64,000 nt of DNA from Gardnerella vaginalis (GTDB lineage: Bacteria > Actinomycetota > Actinomycetes > Actinomycetales > Bifidobacteriaceae). A program made the position numbers and the translations under genes. Where the stretch lies: NCBI RefSeq assembly GCF_001546485.1, contig NZ_KQ956830.1, positions 1-64,000 of the forward strand, in the 5' to 3' direction. Within the stretch, counting starts at the first letter, position 1. Every line of letters begins with the position of its first letter. Positions 34,908 through 42,443 of this stretch are shown here, piece after piece. The notes under the pieces were generated by a model that saw nothing but the letters and a program-made list of their open reading frames with translations, had not been told where the DNA came from and made no database searches.

Positions 34908-37184
34908 TTATCTCATCTTTTCACGCGAGCGCAAAGCAGTTAACGCCCAAGTAATTGAAATAACGTCAATAACTTCCTGCATCATGGCTCCAAGAACCGC
35001 TGGAATGAAACCAAAAGCAGCCAGAATCATACTGATTATAGCCAAACCTATTCCAAGCAAAACTGATTGTATCATTACATGTTTTGTATGCTTCGCAACA
35101 CTTATAGCACTGGCAACCGCCGCAATATTGTTGTTCATAATAACTACTTGAGCGCACTCCGATGCTGCAGTATCCGTGCCATCCGTTACTGCTACGCCAA
35201 TATCGGCAGCTGCAAGCACAGGCGCATCATTTACTCCGTCACCAACCATCATGGTTACGGTTGAATCTTTCTTATTTTTGGCTGCATTGTAATTGTGCTT
35301 TTTTACATACGCTAATTTATCTTGCGGAAGCAAATCTGCATGCACAGAATCAATACCAACGCTTTTGCCAATGGTTGTTGCAGCTTGCAAACCGTCACCA
35401 GTAAGCATTGCTATTGTTCTCACACCCAAAGCACGCAACGAAGCAATAGTTGATTTCGCATTATCGCGCGGCACGTCTTTTAATACGATTCTTCCTACCA
35501 GCACGCCGTCAAAAGACACATAGGTTGCCATTTCGTCTGCAGCAAGAGATTTACCTATAGTTTGATTCGTGTTTTGCTCTGTAACGTACTTGTGTCTGCC
35601 TACACGCACTAAGATGCCGTCTACAACGCCCTGAATGCCTTGGCCTGCAGTTTCCTTAACACTGTGTACTACAGGGTATTCTCGTACGCTAGGAAGTTGC
35701 GGAACCGACGATGGGTGAGCATTTTCCCACAGCTTTGCTCCCGCTTTAGCAATACCGCCTGCAAGTATGTGCTGAGAATAAGTTTCTAGAACGCCCGCAA
35801 GCATAACTATGCGATCAGCCTTCTGCATAGAATCAACTACGTCAACTCTTGCAACTTGCGGCTGTTTAACCGTCAACGTGCCGGTTTTGTCAAAAAATAC
35901 GTCTGTTACACGACTTAATTGCTCAAGCACATCCTGACTTTTAACAACAATTCCAAGTTTTGCTAGACGCCCAGTGCCAGCCATGCAAGCAACTGGAACT
36001 GCAATAAGCAGAGGACATGGGGTTGCTAGAACCAATACTTGCGCAAATCGCAATGCGTCGCCAGAAAAGCCCCAAGCAAGACCTGCAATCGCAAAAGATA
36101 ATACTGTAAACGGCACAGATAGCATGTCTGCAAATCTAACTACTGCAGCTTTAGAAGACCTAGCAGACTCAACAAGCTGCATGATTTTCTGATACTGCGA
36201 GTTTTTAGACAGCTTGGTTACGCGCATAATAAGCACAACTCCACCGTTTACACAGCCTGAAAGCACTGCACCTCCCGCATAGACTTCTCTAGGAACAGAT
36301 TCTCCGTTAATAGCACTTGTGTCTAAAATTGCAGAACCGCTTAGTAATTCACCGTCAACTGGCACAGTTTCGCCAGGAAGCACAATAATTATGTTTCCAA
36401 CTTTTAAATCATCGACTGCAACTGTAGCGTAACGCTGCAAATTTGAGGTGATTTCGCCATCTGCAGATGCTTGCAAAAATGGGCAATTATTTCGTTTACA
36501 GTTGCAATTTTGCAAGTTATTATTTTCGCAATTACTTTCGCAATTTTGCTCGCTACTATTAGATTGCTTAGAATTAGCGGCATCTACTTTTCTAAATTCA
36601 GCATGCTGGCACAGAACACACGAGCTAGGCTTGCACTGATTTTCACTCAAACATGGCGGTTCGTAGGATTCATCATTTGCTTGATTATGATTCATTCCAT
36701 GCTCAATACCTGGCAAAGTCATAAGATGAGCAGTTTTTGGAGCTGCGCTTACTAAAAGAGATAGATTGCGCTGAGCTTTCATATGCGCAAAATCCTCAAT
36801 TGCCTCTCCCGTCCAAACCATTACAACAATCAAATAACTTGCCCAGAACTCACCAATAAAAAGCGTTGCAAGCAATGCAACAAAAGCTAGCAAATCAATA
36901 CCTAAAGTTCCGCGCAATAAATTTTTAATCATGTTACGCAAAGAAACAAGGCTGGTATATAAAACAAGAATAGCGATAATAGTTTTGCCAACACTAAGAC
37001 TTATTGCAATATCGTAATCAAGATTTAAAAAATCAAAAATTCGCTGCGAAAGATGAGAAATTTGCTCATTAAAAGTAGCCAATATAGGCAAATTGCATGA
37101 GTAAAAAGCCACAATAAAAGGAAAAGCAAGAATTACGACTGTTAATTGTGGTGCACGACGGCAATATGCTAAAAGTTTACGCAT
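34908..37184 (-). CDS. P1B-type heavy-metal ATPase with a Cys-rich insertion
   Basis: A 758-residue metal pump. There is no N-terminal HMA domain. Instead the cytoplasmic stretch between helix 4 and the actuator domain (about residues 160-240) carries nine Cys and several His: CLSENQCKPSSCVLCQHAEF, then an NCESNC/NCNCKRNNC segment. The actuator shows INGESVPREV and the intramembrane motif is TPCPLLIAVPVA rather than the usual CPC or SPC. The phosphorylation site is FFDKTGTLTVKQ and the hinge MVGDGVNDAPVLAAADIGV. Zinc, cadmium, cobalt or copper export is likely, but the TPC motif leaves the metal open. An extended -10 promoter with a perfect dyad lies upstream. The short gap after the gene holds only a repeated GCTTGCAT. 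Confidence 0.9.
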   Translation of the reverse strand: MRKLLAYCRRAPQLTVVILAFPFIVAFYSCNLPILATFNEQISHLSQRIFDFLNLDYDIAISLSVGKTIIAILVLYTSLVSLRNMIKNLLRGTLGIDLLAFVALLATLFIGEFWASYLIVVMVWTGEAIEDFAHMKAQRNLSLLVSAAPKTAHLMTLPGIEHGMNHNQANDESYEPPCLSENQCKPSSCVLCQHAEFRKVDAANSKQSNSSEQNCESNCENNNLQNCNCKRNNCPFLQASADGEITSNLQRYATVAVDDLKVGNIIIVLPGETVPVDGELLSGSAILDTSAINGESVPREVYAGGAVLSGCVNGGVVLIMRVTKLSKNSQYQKIMQLVESARSSKAAVVRFADMLSVPFTVLSFAIAGLAWGFSGDALRFAQVLVLATPCPLLIAVPVACMAGTGRLAKLGIVVKSQDVLEQLSRVTDVFFDKTGTLTVKQPQVARVDVVDSMQKADRIVMLAGVLETYSQHILAGGIAKAGAKLWENAHPSSVPQLPSVREYPVVHSVKETAGQGIQGVVDGILVRVGRHKYVTEQNTNQTIGKSLAADEMATYVSFDGVLVGRIVLKDVPRDNAKSTIASLRALGVRTIAMLTGDGLQAATTIGKSVGIDSVHADLLPQDKLAYVKKHNYNAAKNKKDSTVTMMVGDGVNDAPVLAAADIGVAVTDGTDTAASECAQVVIMNNNIAAVASAISVAKHTKHVMIQSVLLGIGLAIISMILAAFGFIPAVLGAMMQEVIDVISITWALTALRSREKMR

Positions 37185-37338
37185 ACACTTTCCTTACGCT
37201 GATCAGGTTAACCGCTTGAGACGTTTAACACACGATTTCACGCCTTGTTAACCCACTGAGCGCAACTTAAATAGCGCACTCAATACACGGCGTAAAGATT
37301 TATATTTAATTTATATTTGTATTTATTTATATTTAGCA

Positions 37339-37347
37339 ATCATACCA
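37339..37347 (-). promoter_or_regulatory. Extended -10 promoter of the metal ATPase
   Basis: On the minus strand TGG then TATGAT (37347-37339) is an extended -10 element (TGnTATnAT) about 150 bases before the ATPase start. There is no good -35 box, as is usual for this class. The A/T-rich leader between it and the gene shows no frame. Confidence 0.45.
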
Positions 37348-37358
37348 ATAGGCCTTGA

Positions 37359-37373
37359 TGAGAAACATTCTCA
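37359..37373. promoter_or_regulatory. Perfect 6-3-6 dyad, probable metalloregulator site
   Basis: TGAGAA-ACA-TTCTCA covers the -35 region of the putative metal-ATPase promoter. The geometry resembles the 15-base dyads of actinobacterial Zur sites, but the identity of the regulator is unknown and no regulator gene is adjacent. Confidence 0.5.
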
Positions 37374-37470
37374 AAAACACAAGTTAAAGCAAAATTAAGA
37401 ACACGCATTCAAGAAAGAAATTAATAAACAAAAAAAGTTCTGATTGAAAAATCAATCAGAACCCTATTTG

Positions 37471-37543
37471 TGGAGCTAAGGAGACTCGAACTCCTGACCC
37501 TCTGCTTGCAAAGCAGATGCGCTACCAGCTGCGCCATAGCCCC
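37471..37543 (-). tRNA. tRNA-Ala (anticodon TGC)
   Basis: Acceptor GGGGCTA/TAGCTCC, D-arm GCGCAGCTGGTAGCGC, anticodon stem TCTGC/GCAGA with loop TTTGCAA (TGC), and T-arm CAGGAGTTCGAGTCTCCT. CCA is not encoded. Confidence 0.97.
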
Positions 37544-37576
37544 AAAGGTAAAAGAATGAAGCTCATTCAATTTCCG

Positions 37577-37650
37577 TGGGCCCGGGAGGACTTGAACCTC
37601 CGACCTCATCCTTATCAGGGATGCGCTCTAACCACCTGAGCTACGGGCCC
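37577..37650 (-). tRNA. tRNA-Ile (anticodon GAT)
   Basis: Acceptor GGGCCCG/CGGGCCC, D-arm GCTCAGGTGGTTAGAGC, anticodon stem CATCC/GGATG with loop CTGATAA (GAT), and T-arm GGAGGTTCAAGTCCTCC. CCA is not encoded. It lies 33 bases before tRNA-Ala on the same strand, so the two are surely one transcript. Confidence 0.97.
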
Positions 37651-37705
37651 AACTTGTATGTCTAAAACATACAAGTAGTTACATTAGCACAGACGCAGAA
37701 AATGT

Positions 37706-37750
37706 CAAACCGCAACACGCCATAAAAAGAAAACAGCGTGTTGCGGTTTG
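37706..37750 (-). terminator. Hairpin after dps
   Basis: CAAACCGCAACACGC (37706-37720) and GCGTGTTGCGGTTTG (37736-37750) are perfectly complementary over 15 bases. It lies just past the dps stop on the minus strand. The following ACATTTTC is a weak U-tract. Confidence 0.65.
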
Positions 37751-37775
37751 AATCAAAAAATCAAACAGAGGTTAA

Positions 37776-38255
37776 TTAATCAAGATGGCTGCGCATAAAC
37801 CACTGGAACTTTTCCAGTTGCTGCACATGATCTTGGATAATATTAGAGCTCACAACATCAAGATTATCAAGTTCCGCAATAGCCTTGCGATCATCAGCAA
37901 TCATATCGTTGTAATACTCAATAAGAGCCTGCAAATATTCTTTAGTTGACTTACGACCAGTTAAAGCAAAACGCTTCCACGTACGTGCAGCAACAACATC
38001 ATCAGCACGACCAAGTGGCGAACCTCCCAAAGTTGCAATGCGCTCAGCAGTCTCATCTGCTTGTGCCAAAACTTCAGCAACCTGTGGATCAAGCATCTCA
38101 TGCACAGCAATAAAATCTGGGCCAGTAACATTCCAGTGAGCATGCTTCAAAACCAAAGCAGCCTCCTGCTCGTGGCTTAAACGATTCTGCAAAACTGCAA
38201 CAGCCTTTTCACTGGCCGCTTCGTCGAGACCCGGCAAAATATGCAATAAGGCCAT
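37776..38255 (-). CDS. dps: Dps/ferritin-like DNA-protection protein
   Basis: A 159-residue four-helix ferritin-like protein. The Dps ferroxidase residues that lie at the subunit interface are present: KHAHWNVTGPDFIAVHEMLD gives the two His and the Asp, and ETAERIATLGG gives the Glu. The later segment EYYNDMIADDRKAIAELD and the tail HVQQLEKFQWFMRSHLD also match. Known members form a 12-subunit shell that stores iron with hydrogen peroxide as oxidant, and many bind DNA. The lack of a long basic N-terminal tail means DNA binding is not assured. It fits functionally with ahpC and oxyR elsewhere in the window. GGATAAAAC precedes the ATG. Confidence 0.92.
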   Translation of the reverse strand: MALLHILPGLDEAASEKAVAVLQNRLSHEQEAALVLKHAHWNVTGPDFIAVHEMLDPQVAEVLAQADETAERIATLGGSPLGRADDVVAARTWKRFALTGRKSTKEYLQALIEYYNDMIADDRKAIAELDNLDVVSSNIIQDHVQQLEKFQWFMRSHLD

Positions 38256-38312
38256 GTTTTATCCTTCCGTAGGTTATATTATTACTATTTCATTCTACTG
38301 CTATGGCTTAAA

Positions 38313-39608
38313 TTACGCGCGACGACGCACTTCAAGCGTAGCAATACGTCGACCATCAACCGCGGTTACCGTCATATCATAACCGTCTGCATCATGCAAA
38401 ACTGCCCCAACGCTTCCCATCGAACCTGTATGCGCCAAAAAGTATCCTGCAACCGTCTCATAAGGGCCATCTTCAAGCTCAATGCCAGTAATATCAGCAA
38501 AATCTTCAATGGTCATACCACCATCAATTTTTGCAACACCGTTTACAAAAGCAGTTGTTTTATTCACATTATTTTGTTCAGATTCTTCAGGCAAATCGTA
38601 CTCGTCGCGAATATCTCCAACAAGCTCCTCGGTCATGTCTTCAAGCGTCACAATGCCGTCAGTTCCGCCGTATTCGTCAATAACGATAGCCAAATGGATT
38701 CCGCGTTTGCGAAGCAACTCTAGACTCGGCAAAAGCTTAGAAGTTCCAGGAAGACTAATTCCTTCACGGGTCACATCGGCGACAGTTTTTGCGTTAGGAT
38801 CACGCACATCCAACAAATCTCGCACATGCACAAAACCGATAACGTCGTCAAAATCCTTGCCAATAACAGGGTATCTGGAATACGGAAGCTCACGAATTTT
38901 CGCCGCAGCTTCTTCAAGACTTAACGAACCATCCAAAAATTCCACGTCAGCACGAGGACGCATCACTTCAGCAACAATAGTTTCAGACGCATCAAACACG
39001 TCATCCAAAATATTGCGCTCATCTTGACTTAAACGCTTATTGCTGTTAACAAGCACACGCAATTCTTCGTCAGAAACTTCGCTTTCTTTCTCATTCGGAT
39101 CAAATCCAAGCAAGCGCACAAAACCATTTGTATTCTTTCCAATAAGCCAAATAAGAGGCTTACAAATTTTTGAGAAAATATCCACCGCTGGCACAACCGC
39201 TCGTGCAATCTGCTCAGAACGCTGCATTGCAATACGCTTTGGCACAAGTTCGGAAATAACAATAGAACAATACGAAATAATAAGAGTTAAGAAGATTGTG
39301 GTAAGAGGGCCAGCAACATGAGCCGGCACTCCCCACGAACGCACAATCGGCACTACATATGGAGCTAAAGCAGATTCTCCAAAAGATGCAGAAAGAAAAC
39401 CAGAAAGCGTTACGCCAATTTGCAAGGCAGATAGAAAAGTATTAGGGTCGCGCGCAATTTTCGCAACTCTAGCTCCACGAGCATCCTGAAGCTCCATGCG
39501 ATCAATTTGCGAACTTCTTAAGCTCACTAAAGCCAACTCGGTTGCCGCAAATATGGACCCGAATAGTAGAAAAATTATAATGAGCAGAATATTAAAACCA
39601 ATCGCCAT
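38313..39608 (-). CDS. CorC/HlyC-type CNNM transporter-like protein with CBS pair
   Basis: A 431-residue membrane protein. A DUF21/CNNM transmembrane domain (about residues 1-185, starting with LLIIIFLLFGSIFAATELAL and containing FGESALAPYV and SELVPKRIAMQ) is followed by a CBS pair. CBS 1 begins at EVMRPRADVEFLD; CBS 2 holds LAIVIDEYGGTDGIVTLEDMTEELVGDI. A C-terminal CorC_HlyC domain (DGPYETVAGYFLAHTG) ends the protein. Homologues are linked to magnesium or cobalt efflux; despite the old haemolysin name, there is no evidence of a toxin. No strong ribosome site is seen. It lies 55 bases after the DUF1980 gene and could belong to the same transcript. Confidence 0.9.
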   Translation of the reverse strand: MAIGFNILLIIIFLLFGSIFAATELALVSLRSSQIDRMELQDARGARVAKIARDPNTFLSALQIGVTLSGFLSASFGESALAPYVVPIVRSWGVPAHVAGPLTTIFLTLIISYCSIVISELVPKRIAMQRSEQIARAVVPAVDIFSKICKPLIWLIGKNTNGFVRLLGFDPNEKESEVSDEELRVLVNSNKRLSQDERNILDDVFDASETIVAEVMRPRADVEFLDGSLSLEEAAAKIRELPYSRYPVIGKDFDDVIGFVHVRDLLDVRDPNAKTVADVTREGISLPGTSKLLPSLELLRKRGIHLAIVIDEYGGTDGIVTLEDMTEELVGDIRDEYDLPEESEQNNVNKTTAFVNGVAKIDGGMTIEDFADITGIELEDGPYETVAGYFLAHTGSMGSVGAVLHDADGYDMTVTAVDGRRIATLEVRRRA

Positions 39609-39663
39609 AATTGTTATCTTAGTTTACTTCTAAGCGATATCAACAATTCTTTAGTGAAAATTA

Positions 39664-40440
39664 TTACGGACGGTAAAAATATCCAGTTGGAGCTTTGGCA
39701 GATTTTAACGATATAACTTTTAGTATAACACCAGAACGTTGGTATCCTTTAACTCCTATGCTCCCCCGAGAAACGCGAGCGCGAAGCATAACCCACTCAT
39801 GTTCGTGGAGTTTGTTGGCGTTTTTATAGTTTGCAACTAAACCAAAAGGAGACATATCTAGAATGCAGCAAGACATAAGTTGACGAGATAAGCGAAACTG
39901 ACTTGCTCCTAAAGTAGTATCACGACTTACGAAACCTGTAATCGTAATCGTGTAGCCTTCATATTTTGAAATATTATGATCTATTTCGTCATACCATAAG
40001 CCGAAATCATCGTTTTTTACTTTTATTTCACGAGATTTTTCACTCAACCCAGAAAGTCTCGGATTGTGGCTTCGAATAGCAATAGCCCTTCCTCCTGCGT
40101 AACGATCAAAACCACCAGCGCTAAATCTTTGTGACGATTGCAGCGGAATAATAATTAGCAGAGCAGGAAGCACTAAAGAAACTAGTATTTTCCAAGAATC
40201 TCGTGCAGAAACATCAAACCATCCCAACGCGGCACAAGATGCTAAAACTAAAAGCAGAACTGCTGCAATTATCAAATACGCGAACGCTCGAGGAGTGGTA
40301 AAAAGCGTGTACTGTCCGCTTAAAGTTACTGTGGCAATAACTGCTGCTAAACATAGAAGCACGAAAGATTCCAATATTTTTGCAAAAGTAATACGATTAC
40401 ACTTTTTATTTTCTTCACTAACAGAACTTGTATTTTTCAT
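39664..40440 (-). CDS. YcgQ-like DUF1980 (TIGR03943 type) membrane protein
   Basis: A 258-residue protein with four hydrophobic helices in the N-terminal 115 residues (ILESFVLLCLAAVIATVTL onward) and a soluble C-terminal domain. That domain starts around GLWYDEIDHNISKYEGYTIT and contains SRQLMSCCILDMSPFGLV with a Cys pair. This is the layout of YcgQ-like proteins, which are always next to a DUF318 permease, and this holds here. Its ATG (40440) overlaps the stop of the permease gene in an ATGA junction, so translation is coupled. The job is not established; it is presumed to be a partner subunit of the permease. Confidence 0.8.
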   Translation of the reverse strand: MKNTSSVSEENKKCNRITFAKILESFVLLCLAAVIATVTLSGQYTLFTTPRAFAYLIIAAVLLLVLASCAALGWFDVSARDSWKILVSLVLPALLIIIPLQSSQRFSAGGFDRYAGGRAIAIRSHNPRLSGLSEKSREIKVKNDDFGLWYDEIDHNISKYEGYTITITGFVSRDTTLGASQFRLSRQLMSCCILDMSPFGLVANYKNANKLHEHEWVMLRARVSRGSIGVKGYQRSGVILKVISLKSAKAPTGYFYRP

Positions 40441-41546
40441 AGCATGAACCCCCAAGCCCAGTTAGAAAACAGTGAAGCTAGAAGGCAAACGCCTGCAATC
40501 GTTAGCGTTAAGCGCAATACGAATTTGCCTCTGCAATCAGAAACAAGCATAAGAGTATTTTTTAAATCAAGCATTGGGCCGAATAGCAAAAATACTAAAA
40601 CGGAAGACATTGGTAAAGAAGCAGCTAAACTTCTAGCAATTACAGCATCCGAACTTGAGCACAACGAGCTGAAATAGGCAATAGCCATCATTGCAGGTAT
40701 TGCAATCCAAATATTGTTAGCTTGTATTCTGGAAGCAGGATCCGCCCCTAACCAAGCTCGTATAACAGAAGCAACAATAGTTCCGCACACAATAATTGGT
40801 AAAAGTTTCAAAAGATCTTCATGAATATGCTTTATGTACAGCTTTATTTGCAAATAAATACTTGATTTTGTGCGATTTTGCGTCTTTAATTGTTCTGAAA
40901 AATTTTGATTTTCTTCATGATTGCAACCACAATTTAGTTCACAAGAACATTTTGATTTAAGATTATTTTTTAATAAATTTTCGTTACGCAAAACAAATGA
41001 TTTTGGCGGAAATATTGCAAAACTTAATCCAACTAATAACGCAATACCAACTCCTAAAGCAACGCGCATAACGGCTACAGCAGGCGCATCAGCAAAAGCG
41101 TACCAAGTCGCTAAAACAGACACAGGATTTACAACAGGAACAGCACAAAGGAAAGTTATTGCACAAGGAAGCGGCAATTTTTTTGCAACCAGTCTAGAAA
41201 ATGTTGGTACAACAACGCAGTCACACACCGGCACGCACACGCCTGCAAGTATTGCAGCCAAAAAGCCGTTTGCAGTAGATTTTGGAGCATGTTTTTCAAT
41301 AAAATCAGCTGTTACCCATGTTTCCACAGCAGCAGAAACAAGCACACCAATAAGAGTGAATGGAATCGCTTGTAAGAGTAGGCCAACAACACCTCGTACT
41401 GTTGTATCAATAAGAAACCATGGATAACGTGCTTGCAAAGCTGGAGCCATAGCAACCATAAGAGCTACGAAAGGCGCTCCTGCAATTAAGAACAAATAGT
41501 GCGCTGAAGCTGGTCGTTTTCGAGTATTATTACACAATTTTTTCAT
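40437..41546 (-). CDS. YcgR-like DUF318 permease with Cys-rich loop
   Basis: A 369-residue permease with about eight helices. The family motif GVCVPVCDCVVVPTFSRL appears after the second helix pair, and a mirrored one, AYFSSLCSSSDAVIARSL, in the second half. Between the halves, the cytoplasmic loop (about residues 193-215) reads KCSCELNCGCNHEENQ, four Cys plus a His that could bind metal. DUF318 permeases include ArsP-like exporters and metal-linked YcgR. Substrate is not known. It lies 30 bases after the beta-carbonic anhydrase and overlaps the DUF1980 gene, so the three form an operon. The loop echoes the Cys-rich insertion of the P1B ATPase 3 kb away. Confidence 0.82.
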   Translation of the reverse strand: MKKLCNNTRKRPASAHYLFLIAGAPFVALMVAMAPALQARYPWFLIDTTVRGVVGLLLQAIPFTLIGVLVSAAVETWVTADFIEKHAPKSTANGFLAAILAGVCVPVCDCVVVPTFSRLVAKKLPLPCAITFLCAVPVVNPVSVLATWYAFADAPAVAVMRVALGVGIALLVGLSFAIFPPKSFVLRNENLLKNNLKSKCSCELNCGCNHEENQNFSEQLKTQNRTKSSIYLQIKLYIKHIHEDLLKLLPIIVCGTIVASVIRAWLGADPASRIQANNIWIAIPAMMAIAYFSSLCSSSDAVIARSLAASLPMSSVLVFLLFGPMLDLKNTLMLVSDCRGKFVLRLTLTIAGVCLLASLFSNWAWGFML

Positions 41547-41576
41547 ATTTACGATTCTGCAATACAGTACAAATTA

Positions 41577-42236
41577 TCAACACGAAAGTACTTCTACGAA
41601 GCCGTCACTCATACGATACCTAGCACCAACCAACATCAATGCATCATTAAAAGTAGCTTCGCGAATTATTTGAGATTTATCGCAAATTTCAGCCAACATA
41701 TTAGATACGTGGATACGCTCAATATCGTCCGTATCTAAATCTTCTTCAACACCTGCGAGCGCAGCAGGTCCTAAAGAACGCAGCAATATTGACTCGCTAG
41801 ACTCAATTATTTCGCTTGTTTCATCTTCGCCGTATTTAGAAACCAGCTTTTGCACATTCGGCAAAACGGCTTGTACTGCACCGCAATGCTCATGACCTAG
41901 TACCACAAGCACTTTTACACCCAAATCGCTTACAGCGTACTCAAGCGATGCAATTACAGCATCATCAAGCACTTCACCGGCCGTACGAACAGAAAAAATA
42001 TCTCCCAAACCAGCGTCAAATATAAATTCCGGAGCAACTCTAGAATCTGCGCACGAAAGCACAACAGCTCCAGGATGCTGGCCGTCAATAAGTTTCATGC
42101 GCATTTCAGAATTTACACCTGCATGCGTTGAATTATTTTCTGCAAATTTACGATTCCCTGCAAGCATGGCGCTCCACACCGATGTAGCTAAAACTGAATC
42201 TTCATTAACAAAATCTTCGCTGACTTCTTCTTGCAT
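41577..42236 (-). CDS. Beta-class carbonic anhydrase
   Basis: A 219-residue zinc enzyme interconverting carbon dioxide and bicarbonate. The ligands are plain: SCADSRVAPEFIFD (Cys, and the Asp-Arg dyad) and LGHEHCGAVQAV (His and Cys). The strand between them, GDIFSVRTAGEV, is diagnostic of the family. It would supply bicarbonate to PEP carboxylase, encoded immediately upstream of it on the same strand, and to fatty-acid and nucleotide synthesis. AGGAGGTAATA gives the start. Two membrane-protein genes follow in the same operon, which is an unusual pairing. Confidence 0.95.
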   Translation of the reverse strand: MQEEVSEDFVNEDSVLATSVWSAMLAGNRKFAENNSTHAGVNSEMRMKLIDGQHPGAVVLSCADSRVAPEFIFDAGLGDIFSVRTAGEVLDDAVIASLEYAVSDLGVKVLVVLGHEHCGAVQAVLPNVQKLVSKYGEDETSEIIESSESILLRSLGPAALAGVEEDLDTDDIERIHVSNMLAEICDKSQIIREATFNDALMLVGARYRMSDGFVEVLSC

Positions 42237-42380
42237 TATTACCTCCTACATTGGCATTGGCAATATTCTTTATTTTCTTAAAGTTTAAAATTTTTACTTA
42301 CCGAATATATTGTATCTTTCGTAGTAAATAAGAATTTCTGTTTAAAAATATTTAAGTTTATTATCAAAGCTTATTATCAA

Positions 42381-42417
42381 AAAAGCTCCCGTATTGTAAT
42401 TCGCAAATACGAGAGCC
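42381..42417 (-). terminator. Terminator after ppc
   Basis: On the minus strand GCTCTCGTATT pairs with AATACGGGAGC (one G:U) and is followed by TTTTTTGAT. Confidence 0.8.
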
Positions 42418-42443
42418 TTCTTGATTTAGTAATTTATGAAAAA

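Noticed and set aside
37471-37650. Ile-Ala tRNA pair as the spacer of an rRNA operon
   Set aside because: This pair is often found between 16S and 23S genes, but neither rRNA is present on either side; the flanks are a metal ATPase and dps.
38313-39608. Haemolysin annotation for the CorC/HlyC-type protein
   Set aside because: The domain set (DUF21, CBS pair, CorC_HlyC) is that of CNNM-type ion transporters; the toxin name is historical and nothing here supports a haemolysin.
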